A stretch of 64,000 nt of DNA from an uncultured Christensenellaceae bacterium. Lineage in GTDB: Bacteria; Bacillota; Clostridia; Christensenellales; Borkfalkiaceae. A program made the translations under genes and the position numbers. Location: positions 39,033-103,032 of the forward strand of contig CAJUJF010000006.1 of the NCBI GenBank assembly GCA_910586825.1. Direction: 5' to 3'. The stretch's first letter is position 1, and each line of letters opens with the position of its first letter. The notes below the pieces were generated by a model. The model was not told the origin of the DNA. It made no database searches and was given only the letters and a program-made list of their open reading frames with translations. Positions 34,114-42,232 of this stretch are shown here, one piece after another.

Positions 34114-35502
34114 ATGGGAAAATATTTCGGAACAGACGGTTTTCGGGGGGAAGCCAATGTTACGCTGACTGCCGACCAGGCATATAAAGTGGGGAGATTC
34201 CTCGGATATTATTTCGGAGAAATAAAGCGCAAAAACGGCGATCGATCGCCGGCAAAAATCGTGATCGGCAAGGATACGCGCCGATCGAGTTATATGTTCG
34301 AGTATGCGTTGATCGCGGGCTTGACGGCGTCCGGCGCGGACGCTTACATGTTGCACGTTACGACGACGCCTTCCGTCGCCTACGTCACGCGGATAGACGG
34401 ATTCGATTGCGGGATTATGATTTCCGCAAGTCATAATCCCTATTATGACAACGGGATCAAACTGCTTAACGGCGGCGGCGAAAAGATGGACGAGGATACG
34501 ATTGCGCTTGTGGAAGCGTATCTCGACGGCGATCTGAAACTTTTCGGACGCAAGATGGAATCGCTTCCGTTTGCCGTAAAGGACAAGGTCGGGAAAACGT
34601 TCGATTACGCGTCGGGCAGAAACCGTTATATCGCGTATCTTATTTCGCTCGGAATGTACTCATTCAAGGGCATGAAAGTCGGGCTCGATTGCGCGAACGG
34701 AAGCAGCTGGAATATCGCCAAATCCGTTTTCGAAGCGCTCGGCGCGACGACCTATGTGATCAACGCCGAGCCGGACGGATTAAACATCAACGAGAACGCC
34801 GGTTCCACGCATATCGAAGGCTTGCAAAAACTCGTCAAGGAAAAGAAGCTCGACGTCGGGTTTGCATATGACGGCGACGCGGACAGATGCCTTTGCGTCG
34901 ACGAAAAAGGGGACGTCGTAACGGGCGATCATATTCTCTATATTTACGCACTTTATATGAAACAGCGCGAGAAGCTGGTCACGAATACGGTCGTCACGAC
35001 GGTCATGTCCAATTTCGGGCTTTACAAAGCGTTCGACGCGGCGGGGATCGAGTACGCAAAGACGGACGTGGGCGATAAATACGTACACGAATATATGATG
35101 AAGAACGGCAACCGCATCGGCGGGGAACAATCCGGTCATATCATTTTCTCGAAATATGCGACGACGGGGGACGGAATCTTAACGAGTCTCAAAATCATGG
35201 AAGTCATAATGGCGAGAAAAACGCCGCTTTCCAAGCTTGCGGAACCCGTAAAGTTCTTCCCGCAGGTCTTGATAAACGTAAAAGTGAAGGACAAACGCGC
35301 GGCGCAGGAAGATGCGGACGTGCAGGCGGCCGTAACTGCCGCCGCGACTGCGCTTGGGTGCAACGGCAGGATCCTTGTGAGAGAGTCGGGGACGGAACCA
35401 CTGATCCGCGTCATGGTGGAAGCGGAGTCCGAACGGGTTTGCAATAAGTTGGCGAAGAGCGTCGTTGCGGTGATTAAACAAAAGGGACACGCCCTTTCTT
35501 GA
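34114..35502 (+). CDS. glmM: Phosphoglucosamine mutase
   Basis: GlmM converts glucosamine 6-phosphate to glucosamine 1-phosphate for peptidoglycan precursors. The 462-residue protein has the phosphoserine loop SASHNP (104-109), the magnesium loop DGDADR (about 251), the sugar loop GEQSGH (about 337) and the phosphate-binding RESGTEPLIRV at the C-terminus. The frame is open 12 codons upstream, but the ATG at 34114 with AAAGGA before it starts at the family N-terminus. The next gene begins 4 nt after the stop. Confidence 0.93.
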   Translation: MGKYFGTDGFRGEANVTLTADQAYKVGRFLGYYFGEIKRKNGDRSPAKIVIGKDTRRSSYMFEYALIAGLTASGADAYMLHVTTTPSVAYVTRIDGFDCGIMISASHNPYYDNGIKLLNGGGEKMDEDTIALVEAYLDGDLKLFGRKMESLPFAVKDKVGKTFDYASGRNRYIAYLISLGMYSFKGMKVGLDCANGSSWNIAKSVFEALGATTYVINAEPDGLNINENAGSTHIEGLQKLVKEKKLDVGFAYDGDADRCLCVDEKGDVVTGDHILYIYALYMKQREKLVTNTVVTTVMSNFGLYKAFDAAGIEYAKTDVGDKYVHEYMMKNGNRIGGEQSGHIIFSKYATTGDGILTSLKIMEVIMARKTPLSKLAEPVKFFPQVLINVKVKDKRAAQEDADVQAAVTAAATALGCNGRILVRESGTEPLIRVMVEAESERVCNKLAKSVVAVIKQKGHALS

Positions 35503-35506
35503 CAAT

Positions 35507-37351
35507 ATGAGCGATAACCTTATGAAAAAGACTTATAAAAAGCTGAAAGATATCGTGCTTCTTGTTTTATTCGACGCCGTTGCGCTGATTGCCGCGGTAT
35601 TCCTTTCGCTTGCCATGACGCAAAGTCCCTTTCATCTCAACTTCGACATTCTGTATTGGGTTCTCGTCAATTTCGGCAGTGTTTACTTTTTCTTTGCGTT
35701 GTTCCGTCTCTATTCCATTGTGTTTACATCCGTCGGGCTGAACGATACGCTGAAAACGTTGGGCGCGACGGTTTGCGTTTATTGCGTGAATATCGGTTGC
35801 ATGATCTTTTTCCCGACGATCGATATTAAGCTCGCGACGGTGTTTTGCATCGTGCTGTTCTGCTTGTCGCTTCTGATCAGATATTCCCAGCGCCTGTATT
35901 TCGCCGTTAAGTATTCCATCAGCAAAAAGAACAAGAATAAAGTGCGCGCCATGATCATCGGGGGCGGCAGCGCGGGTACGATGCTGTTGCGCGAGATCCA
36001 GACGACGGATAAAATCGCTTATCTTCCGCTTTGCGTGGTGGACGACGACGAGACAAAAGTCGGCAAGCGCATCTATAACGTAAAGATCGTGGGGACGACG
36101 GCGGATATCGTCAAATATGCGGAAAAGTACGCGATACAGGAAATCCTGATCGCGATTCCCACGGCGCCCAAAGCCGAATTGAAACGGATCTTCTCCATCT
36201 GTGAAAAAACCGATTGCAAGATCAAAACGCTGCCGGGCATCTATCAGATCGTGACGGGGGAGGCGAGCGTTTCGGCGCTTCGCGAAGTGCAGATAACCGA
36301 CTTGCTCGGCCGCGATCAGGTCAAGGTGAATCTCGACGAGATCATGGTATATATCGAAAACCGCGTCGTGCTTGTCACGGGCGGGGGCGGGTCGATCGGC
36401 AGCGAACTATGCCGCCAGATCGCGACGCACAATCCCAAACAGCTGATCATTCTCGATATCTACGAAAATAACGCCTACGAGATTGAACAGGAGTTGAAAC
36501 GCAGTCATCCCGCGCTCAATCTGCTGACGCTCATCGCAAGCGTGCGGGACATGACGAAACTGAAAGACGTCTTCGGCAAATACCGTCCCGAAATCGTATT
36601 CCACGCGGCGGCGCATAAGCACGTGCCGCTTATGGAAACAAGTCCCAACGAGGCGGTTAAGAACAACGTGTTCGGAACGTTGAATCTTGCGCGTTGCGCC
36701 GACGAGTTTGCCGCGAGTACGTTCGTACAGATTTCCACGGACAAAGCGGTAAACCCGACTAATATCATGGGCGCAACCAAACGGATTTGCGAAATGATCA
36801 TTCAGACGATCGGAAAGCACAGCAAGCACACAAAGTTTGTTGCCGTGCGTTTCGGGAACGTGCTCGGCTCGAACGGCTCCGTGATTCCGCTGTTTGAACA
36901 GCAGATCAAAGAGGGCGGTCCGGTCACGGTGACGCACAAAGATATCATCCGATATTTCATGACGATTCCGGAAGCGGTTTCGCTCGTCTTGCAGGCGGGC
37001 GCTTATGCGCAGGGCGGTCAGATTTTCGTGCTCGATATGGGCGAGCCCGTGCGAATTTACGATCTGGCGTATAATTTAATCAAATTATCCGGATTGGAGC
37101 CGAACGTCGATATCGAAATCAAGTGTACGGGACTGCGCCCCGGAGAAAAACTCTACGAAGAGCGGTTGATGGACGAAGAGGGAATGCAGAAAACGCAGAA
37201 CGGTCTGATCAACATCGCCAATCCGATCGAACTCAACGAAGAATTCCTCTGGAAGACGCTGGAAGAGCTGGACAAAGCCGCGCATTCGGAGACAAGAGAA
37301 ATGAAGCGCCTCGTCGCGAAGTTGGTCACGACTTATCGGCCGCAGGATTAA
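35507..37351 (+). CDS. Membrane-bound UDP-GlcNAc dehydratase, CapD/PglF type
   Basis: The 614-residue protein has four N-terminal membrane helices (about 12-128), a first Rossmann domain (IIGGGSAG, 150-157) and a catalytic short-chain dehydrogenase/reductase domain starting at GGGGSIG (292-298). The STDKAVNPTNIMGATK segment places Met421 where most such enzymes have tyrosine, with K425, as in long PglF-type UDP-GlcNAc 4,6-dehydratases. The product would feed synthesis of diamino sugars or glycans of the cell surface. It is coupled to glmM, which supplies the UDP-GlcNAc pathway. Another ATG lies at 35522; neither start has a strong Shine-Dalgarno. Confidence 0.85.
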   Translation: MSDNLMKKTYKKLKDIVLLVLFDAVALIAAVFLSLAMTQSPFHLNFDILYWVLVNFGSVYFFFALFRLYSIVFTSVGLNDTLKTLGATVCVYCVNIGCMIFFPTIDIKLATVFCIVLFCLSLLIRYSQRLYFAVKYSISKKNKNKVRAMIIGGGSAGTMLLREIQTTDKIAYLPLCVVDDDETKVGKRIYNVKIVGTTADIVKYAEKYAIQEILIAIPTAPKAELKRIFSICEKTDCKIKTLPGIYQIVTGEASVSALREVQITDLLGRDQVKVNLDEIMVYIENRVVLVTGGGGSIGSELCRQIATHNPKQLIILDIYENNAYEIEQELKRSHPALNLLTLIASVRDMTKLKDVFGKYRPEIVFHAAAHKHVPLMETSPNEAVKNNVFGTLNLARCADEFAASTFVQISTDKAVNPTNIMGATKRICEMIIQTIGKHSKHTKFVAVRFGNVLGSNGSVIPLFEQQIKEGGPVTVTHKDIIRYFMTIPEAVSLVLQAGAYAQGGQIFVLDMGEPVRIYDLAYNLIKLSGLEPNVDIEIKCTGLRPGEKLYEERLMDEEGMQKTQNGLINIANPIELNEEFLWKTLEELDKAAHSETREMKRLVAKLVTTYRPQD

Positions 37352-37360
37352 ATAAGGATA

Positions 37361-37389
37361 CAGGCGGGTAAATGTCCGCCTGTTTTTTA
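37361..37389 (+). terminator. Terminator after the dehydratase gene
   Basis: A 7-bp stem CAGGCGG/CCGCCTG (37361-37367 with 37376-37382) is followed by TTTTTTATT. Confidence 0.85.
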
Positions 37390-38043
37390 TTGCTTTTTTA
37401 CGATCTTGCCGCCCGTCTTGTAAATACTGTCCGGCGGGATCACGCCGCGCACGCAGGACAGAGGATAGATATTCGTACGCCTCCCGATTACCGTACCCGG
37501 ATTCAGCACGCTGTTACAACCGACTTCCACCAGATCGCCGAGCATCGCGCCGAATTTTTTCAAGCCCGTCGGGATCGTCTCGGATCCGCTTTTGACGACG
37601 ACGGGACTTTTATCCGATTTTACGTTGGAAGTGACCGCGCCTGCGCCCATGTGCGATTTAAAGCCGAGGATGCTGTCTCCTACGTAATTGTAGTGCGGGA
37701 CCTGTACGCCGTCGAACAGGATCACGTTTTTCAGCTCGGTCGAGTTTCCGACAACGCAGCCCTTGCCGACCAACGCGCTTCCGCGAATGAAGGCGCATTG
37801 TCTCACTTCCGTCTCTGCGCCGATGATGCAGGGCGCGTTCAGCGAAGCGGTGGGGGCGATTTTCGCAGTTTTATGAACCCAGATTTCGGGTTGTATCTCG
37901 TCGTATTCTTCCCGGCTGAGGGTTTTCCCGAGTTCCGAGATCATCGCTTTTAAACCGGAAAGCGCTTCCCAGGGATATTCGAACGTTTTCAGATAGTCGC
38001 CTGCCATCGAGTGGGTAAGATCGTAAAGTTCGTAAATTTTCAT
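37387..38043 (-). CDS. Left-handed beta-helix (hexapeptide-repeat) protein, GlmU C-terminus-like
   Basis: The 218-residue protein starts with about 65 residues of helical lead, then carries hexapeptide repeats of the [LIV]-G-x-x-x-x type (about 60-190), as in IIGAETEV, LVGKGCVV and VIGRRTNI. The HYNYVGDSILG and GAGAVTSNVK segments are those of GlmU-like acetyltransferase domains. No nucleotidyltransferase domain is present, so it may acetylate a sugar amine rather than make UDP-GlcNAc. It faces the capD-type gene tail to tail, with a promoter upstream of its ATG. Confidence 0.8.
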   Translation of the reverse strand: MKIYELYDLTHSMAGDYLKTFEYPWEALSGLKAMISELGKTLSREEYDEIQPEIWVHKTAKIAPTASLNAPCIIGAETEVRQCAFIRGSALVGKGCVVGNSTELKNVILFDGVQVPHYNYVGDSILGFKSHMGAGAVTSNVKSDKSPVVVKSGSETIPTGLKKFGAMLGDLVEVGCNSVLNPGTVIGRRTNIYPLSCVRGVIPPDSIYKTGGKIVKKQ

Positions 38044-38081
38044 AAAACCTCTGTTCCGCTACGCGGCGGTTGATTTTTTTT

Positions 38082-38110
38082 ATTCTATCATGTCGGATCG
38101 GGCTTGTCAA
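38082..38110 (-). promoter_or_regulatory. Promoter of the beta-helix gene
   Basis: On the minus strand TTGACA (38110-38105) and TAGAAT (38087-38082) are 17 bp apart. Confidence 0.75.
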
Positions 38111-38166
38111 CAAAAGCTTTTGTAATTGTTTCCGTCGGGCTTTTTTGCAAAATAATTTTGTTTTTC

Positions 38167-38195
38167 TTGTCTTTTTATCGGTTTTGCGCTATAAT
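38167..38195 (+). promoter_or_regulatory. Promoter of the apbE transcript
   Basis: TTGTCT (38167-38172) and TATAAT (38190-38195) are 17 bp apart. Because it lies downstream of an earlier open part of the frame, it supports the later TTG start of apbE. Confidence 0.75.
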
Positions 38196-38217
38196 TTTAA
38201 GCGGGAGGCGGCGGGCT

Positions 38218-39360
38218 TTGAAGAATAAAATTACGGCATGCGTTCTTTCCGTTCTGTGCGCCGCGTCGCTGTGCGGCTGTTCGGGAAAAGATCTGAAAGG
38301 GTTTGACAGCTATTCTTATTTCGGTACCAGAATCCGTTGGGTATATCTTCCGAAGGGGGAAGAAGAATCGGTATGGCGCGGGATTACCGACTGCGCGGAT
38401 CGGGTGCAAAAATCCGTTTCGCTTTCGGAAGACGGCGCCGTTACAGTATTTAACGCGGCGGAAGCGGGCGCGGTTGTAGAGCTGGACGAAACGGCTTTCC
38501 GCGCATTGCGTTTCGCGAAAGAGATGTACGAGTTCACGGAGGGGGCTTATAATCCCGCGACGGGTGGGCTGATCGATCTGTGGGGATTTTCTCCCCGTCA
38601 CAACGCGGCGGATTATTCGCCAGTTTATCCGTATGACAGGGCGGATTTTCGGAACGAGCTTCCGAAGCGGAAGTATATCGACGCGTTCTTGACGCTTACC
38701 GATTTTTCCTCGGTAACGCTGTCGGAATCCGACGGGAAATATTATGCGCTGAAACCGGACGTTTCGGCGGAAGTAGACGGCGTCGTATATACGATGCGAT
38801 TGAATCTCGGCGGGATCGCGAAAGGTTTGAGCGCCGATCTTGCGAAAGACGTCGTAACGTCGGCGGGACACCGTTACGGCTATTTGAATTTCGGCGCGAG
38901 CAGTATGGCCGTATTCGAGAATCCGAAAAGCGATACGGGCAAGTGGGAGATTTCCGTAGTCAGTCCCCGTGCGGAATTGGGCGACGAATTGATGACGGTA
39001 TACGAAAAAAATTCCGTGCTGTCGTCGAGCGGGGATTCCGAATTATTTTACGAATACGGCGGAAAACGCTATTCGCACATTATCGATCCGGAAACGGGTT
39101 ATCCCGTCGGTACCGCCGAAAATGAAGCGTGTCATATCGTTTACGCCGCCGTTTCCGGTTTTTCGGCTGCGGAAGGCGACGCTTTGAGCACGGCGCTCGT
39201 CGCCATGGGGCGGGACCGCGCGATTGCCTTCGCAGAAAAATATGCGGAAGAGTTTACCGTTTATCTTCTGTGTTGCGAAAGCGGGGAGTATACGCTGTAC
39301 ACGACTGCCTCACCCGATCGTTATCGGCTCCGCGCGAACGTAAAGGCGGTTTTGCTGTGA
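38218..39360 (+). CDS. apbE: FAD:protein FMN transferase (ApbE), lipoprotein
   Basis: ApbE attaches FMN covalently to threonine or serine in exported target proteins. The 380-residue protein has a lipoprotein signal (lipid cysteine at about 19-21, LCGC). It carries the GAYNPATGGLIDLWGF segment (about 108-123), GGIAKGLSADL near 199, and the metal-binding HIIDPETGYP near 285. A TTG start at 38218 sits 10 nt after GGGAGG and just after its promoter. The NusG-II protein follows by a GTGA overlap. Confidence 0.9.
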   Translation: MKNKITACVLSVLCAASLCGCSGKDLKGFDSYSYFGTRIRWVYLPKGEEESVWRGITDCADRVQKSVSLSEDGAVTVFNAAEAGAVVELDETAFRALRFAKEMYEFTEGAYNPATGGLIDLWGFSPRHNAADYSPVYPYDRADFRNELPKRKYIDAFLTLTDFSSVTLSESDGKYYALKPDVSAEVDGVVYTMRLNLGGIAKGLSADLAKDVVTSAGHRYGYLNFGASSMAVFENPKSDTGKWEISVVSPRAELGDELMTVYEKNSVLSSSGDSELFYEYGGKRYSHIIDPETGYPVGTAENEACHIVYAAVSGFSAAEGDALSTALVAMGRDRAIAFAEKYAEEFTVYLLCCESGEYTLYTTASPDRYRLRANVKAVLL

Positions 39361-39968
39361 AAGGATTTCAGGATTTGAAACGCGGTTTTTTTGCGCCTTC
39401 GGATCTGGCGGTATACGCCGTTCTGTTGATCGTCACGGTCGGCTTGTTTTTCGGTGCGTATTTTATCGGGCGCGGCGATTTTACCCGCGGGATCGGGATC
39501 GAGTGGAACGGCGAACGGATCTATACGTATGAATACGGTAAAAGCGGCGTAATCGGAACGGGTTACGAATCCCGCGTGGAGGTCGCCGCGGAAGGTGAAA
39601 CGGTCGCAGTAACAGTGTATTCCGACGAGGCGAAAAAGGAATACAACGTCGTCGTGATCGACTTAAAAAGCCGTTCGGCGTTTGTCAAAGATGCAAATTG
39701 CAGCTTCCGTAAGGACTGCACGGCGATGAAACCCGTCAGCGAAAAGGGCGGAATTATCGTTTGCGTACCGCATAAAATCAAGGTGATTTCGCTCACGGAA
39801 AAAGAGGATTACGATTTTCCTGTTTTCGGAATATTCCGTGATGTGGACAAGTATAATAGAGTGTTGATAAATACGGATTCGCCTGTGGGAAATCATTTGC
39901 AAAATTGTCCGAAAGAGAGATTTTGCAAAAAGTTATCCACATTTTTTCCACACGGTCAACAAATATAG
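39357..39968 (+). CDS. NusG domain II-containing membrane protein
   Basis: The 203-residue protein starts with GTG overlapping the apbE stop. It has one membrane helix (about 18-41) and an outside domain with the NusG-II pattern C-S-F-R-K-D-C ... GGIIVCVPHK (about 121-148). Such proteins accompany ApbE in flavinylation gene sets of Firmicutes. The last 45 residues are unusual and rich in K, F and Q. They are encoded in the DnaA-box-rich region, so the true end of the conserved domain may be earlier. Confidence 0.75.
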   Translation: MKGFQDLKRGFFAPSDLAVYAVLLIVTVGLFFGAYFIGRGDFTRGIGIEWNGERIYTYEYGKSGVIGTGYESRVEVAAEGETVAVTVYSDEAKKEYNVVVIDLKSRSAFVKDANCSFRKDCTAMKPVSEKGGIIVCVPHKIKVISLTEKEDYDFPVFGIFRDVDKYNRVLINTDSPVGNHLQNCPKERFCKKLSTFFPHGQQI

Positions 39969-40047
39969 CGACAATTCGACAAAAACATACGTTTGTCGGC
40001 AAAAAATAAGTTATTTCTTTCCACAAAAATTATTTTTTTGTGGATTT
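39842..40047. promoter_or_regulatory. Cluster of DnaA-box-like sites with AT-rich stretch
   Basis: Seven 9-mers resemble the DnaA box. TTATCCACA at 39933-39941 is exact. TTTTCCACA at 39944-39952, TTGTCCACA (minus) at 39842-39850 and TTATCAACA (minus) at 39862-39870 have one mismatch. TTTCCCACA (minus) at 39884-39892, CTTTCCACA at 40017-40025 and AAATCCACA (minus) at 40039-40047 have two. Positions 40000-40055 are very AT-rich. It overlaps the end of the NusG-II gene and precedes tRNA-Arg. DnaA binding is inferred from sequence only. Confidence 0.5.
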
Positions 40048-40068
40048 ATTATTTCCCGTTGAAAACCG

Positions 40069-40097
40069 TTGACAAATCCGTGCGAAACGGGTATAAT
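40069..40097 (+). promoter_or_regulatory. Consensus promoter of tRNA-Arg
   Basis: TTGACA (40069-40074) and TATAAT (40092-40097) with a 17-bp spacer are a perfect sigma-A match. Confidence 0.9.
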
Positions 40098-40118
40098 TCA
40101 ATGGTGTTTACGGGGTGC

Positions 40119-40195
40119 GCACCGTTAGCTAAGCTGGATATAGCGTCGGTCTACGGAACCGAAGGCCAGGAGTTCGAATCTCTTACGGTGCACCA
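40119..40195 (+). tRNA. tRNA-Arg (anticodon ACG)
   Basis: A 77-nt cloverleaf with the acceptor stem GCACCGT/ACGGTGC and an encoded CCA. The D arm is GCTA...TAGC, and the anticodon arm TCGGT-CTACGGA-ACCGA gives ACG, read as inosine for CGN arginine codons. The T arm contains TTCGAAT. A perfect promoter lies before it and a perfect terminator after. Confidence 0.96.
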
Positions 40196-40200
40196 AAGCC

Positions 40201-40238
40201 GAACGATAATCTTTTGTTAAGATTATCGTTCTTTTTTT
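40201..40238 (+). terminator. Terminator after tRNA-Arg
   Basis: A perfect 13-bp stem (40201-40213 with 40219-40231) is followed by seven T. Confidence 0.95.
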
Positions 40239-40302
40239 ATCGTCTGGAAAGTTATGTTATTCTGTCTTTCAAGTTTTGGGAATTTTTACGTCGGAGAAAT
40301 AC

Positions 40303-40331
40303 TTTACAAATGTGATTCAAAAGATTATAAT
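40303..40331 (+). promoter_or_regulatory. Promoter for the gene at 40366
   Basis: TTTACA (40303-40308) and TATAAT (40326-40331) are 17 bp apart. Confidence 0.75.
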
Positions 40332-40365
40332 GATAGTATCATACGGCAGGAGTGAGAGATAATTG

Positions 40366-41739
40366 ATGAAAAGTCGTATCAAATTATTTATTTATAATGC
40401 GGTTGTCGTACTGATTTGTCTCGGCGTGCTGATTTCGTTTTTCGTCGCGCCGTTCTGGCAGGTGAAGGCGAAGTACACCGTAACTCCCGAAATGCTGAAA
40501 GAGACGATTGATAAGGCGGCAGGAGGAGGCGGAGAGGGCGAAGACAATCCGCTTGGAAATTTACAGCTAACCGACGAGGATTACGACAAAGTTCTCGGCA
40601 CGGAGGGGTTTAAGGTTTCGCTTTCTCTGAAATTGGAAACGATGGATATGTTTTCGTCGTTGGCGTTCGGAAAGGAAACGGAAACGGTAGAAAATCTGTT
40701 GACGGCAAACGTAAACGGAGTCGTTGCGGAATTGGTGCCGCGTTTGAATACCCTCGTGAAGAACGCCATGCCCGTTATTTCGAAGGTAGTGATCAATCAG
40801 GCGATCAACGATCAGGTGGAAAAGGCGTTGGAAGGAACAGACGGAAACGCCAAAGAGCTGATGGAGCAAGCGGGATTTACGAACGAGTATATCGACAGCG
40901 AGACTTCGAAACTCGTTGATGCGATCTATGCGGACGACGCGACGGTCGACTCGGTTGCGGAAACCGTGGTAGAGACGTTGGAAGACGTGTTTACGAAGTT
41001 GCAGGAGAGCGAGATCGAGCAGTTCGCCGGCGCGGTACTCACCGAGGAAAGCAAAGAGGAGATTCGCGGGCAGGTTAAAGAGGCGCTTTCCGTCATGGCG
41101 GATAACGAGGGCAACATCGTCGCCGACGAGTTGGTCGCGGACTTGATTTTGCGCAGTCTCCAACAGATCAACGGCGGGGAAACGGAGAGCGGGAAAGCCC
41201 GTTTGCCGGTTTTGCTCGCGGAGTCGTCGGAAGAAATCGGCACGACCGAACGCCTGAAAGCGGAACTTTCCGAAATGCTGATGGGTTACGTCAACGACAG
41301 TACCGTAAGCTCGATGGTGCTTGCGATGCGGATCGTGTCCGGTCTGATCCTGTTTACCATGTTTACCTGGGCGTATCTCATTCTCAAAATTCTCGTCAAA
41401 CTCCTGTGTAAAAATCCGGGGATCAAATTGGCGCTTCCGATTTGGTTGGGCTGGCTGCCGTTTCTGCTCCTCGTGTTGTTTCCGCAAATCCTGTTGCTGA
41501 TTGTGAACACATCGCCCGGATTTCTCGGTTCGATCATCGGCGAGCAGGCGATGGCAACGCTTACGCAACAACTCAGCGTGCTCAGTATCGGATTCTCTTC
41601 CTGTACGATCGTTGCGCTGATCGGCGCGGTCGCGCTATTCGTTTTGTTTTTCTTCTATCGCCGCCCGCGCAACAAATTAAAAAAATTGAAAAAGTTGAGA
41701 AGGATTTATCCCAACGCGACGGAAGCGGACGTACGTTAA
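40366..41739 (+). CDS. Membrane protein of unknown function with large extracytoplasmic helical domain
   Basis: From the ATG at 40366 (AGGAG upstream; a TTG directly before it is also in frame) the protein has 457 residues. One N-terminal membrane helix (about 7-30) is followed by a roughly 280-residue acidic, glutamate-rich domain. Three membrane helices at about 320-440 and a basic tail end it. The large acidic domain is probably outside the cell. No family motif is recognised. It is a single-gene unit with its own promoter and terminator. Confidence 0.65.
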   Translation: MKSRIKLFIYNAVVVLICLGVLISFFVAPFWQVKAKYTVTPEMLKETIDKAAGGGGEGEDNPLGNLQLTDEDYDKVLGTEGFKVSLSLKLETMDMFSSLAFGKETETVENLLTANVNGVVAELVPRLNTLVKNAMPVISKVVINQAINDQVEKALEGTDGNAKELMEQAGFTNEYIDSETSKLVDAIYADDATVDSVAETVVETLEDVFTKLQESEIEQFAGAVLTEESKEEIRGQVKEALSVMADNEGNIVADELVADLILRSLQQINGGETESGKARLPVLLAESSEEIGTTERLKAELSEMLMGYVNDSTVSSMVLAMRIVSGLILFTMFTWAYLILKILVKLLCKNPGIKLALPIWLGWLPFLLLVLFPQILLLIVNTSPGFLGSIIGEQAMATLTQQLSVLSIGFSSCTIVALIGAVALFVLFFFYRRPRNKLKKLKKLRRIYPNATEADVR

Positions 41740-41743
41740 ACCG

Positions 41744-41769
41744 AAAGCGGACCACAGGTCCGCTTTTTT
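41744..41769 (+). terminator. Terminator after the membrane protein gene
   Basis: AAAGCGGACC (41744-41753) pairs with GGTCCGCTTT (41757-41766), followed by T. Confidence 0.9.
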
Positions 41770-41828
41770 ATATCGCGAAAAGTACAAATTTGTCGAAACT
41801 TTTGGAATCGATGCGCATAGAATAGAAT

Positions 41829-42167
41829 GTGGAAACGAGTTTTGGCGAACTGAGACGAAAAGAAGTCATCAATATCAACGACGGGAAACGGCTCGGAAAG
41901 GTGTGCGATCTGGTGTTCACCTATCCCGAAGGGCGTGTTTTGGGGATCGTCGTACCCGGCGGGCGCGGCTTTCGCTGGGGGAAAGCCGATTTGTTCGTCG
42001 AACTGAAATGCGTTACGAAAATCGGCGTGGACGTGGTGTTCGTGGAGATCAAATCCGCGCCGAAGTCGGAAAAGAAGAAGTGCGGAAAGTGGGAAGATAC
42101 CTGTCCGCCACCGCCGCCTCCGCCACCGCCGAAGCGCGATCGCAGGGACTACGGAGAATATGAATGA
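41829..42167 (+). CDS. YlmC/YmxH-type PRC-barrel protein with polyproline tail
   Basis: The 112-residue protein has a PRC-barrel domain of about 80 residues beginning with the family pattern GELRRKEVININDGKRLG (6-23). Members are called sporulation proteins YlmC/YmxH and are of unclear role. A KKCGKWEDTC stretch and nine prolines followed by an acidic and basic tail are added at the C-terminus. A GTG start at 41829 fits the family N-terminus, but no good Shine-Dalgarno is present. Confidence 0.8.
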   Translation: METSFGELRRKEVININDGKRLGKVCDLVFTYPEGRVLGIVVPGGRGFRWGKADLFVELKCVTKIGVDVVFVEIKSAPKSEKKKCGKWEDTCPPPPPPPPPKRDRRDYGEYE

Positions 42168-42172
42168 TACAG

Positions 42173-42207
42173 AAAAGAGGAGGAAAACGCGAATCCTCCT
42201 CTTTTAT
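42173..42207. terminator. Bidirectional terminator between convergent genes
   Basis: A perfect 12-bp stem AAAAGAGGAGGA (42173-42184) with TCCTCCTCTTTT (42194-42205) has a T tract on both strands. Confidence 0.9.
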
Positions 42208-42232
42208 TGCCGTTTTATGCGTGACGTAGGTT

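Noticed and set aside
39842..40047. Main chromosomal origin of replication
   Set aside because: Most genes on both sides run in the same direction and neither dnaA nor dnaN is nearby, so only a DnaA-box cluster is claimed.
41821..41832. CATAGAAT as a sigma-E -10 for the YlmC-like gene
   Set aside because: It would place the transcript start after the start codon, and no matching -35 is present.
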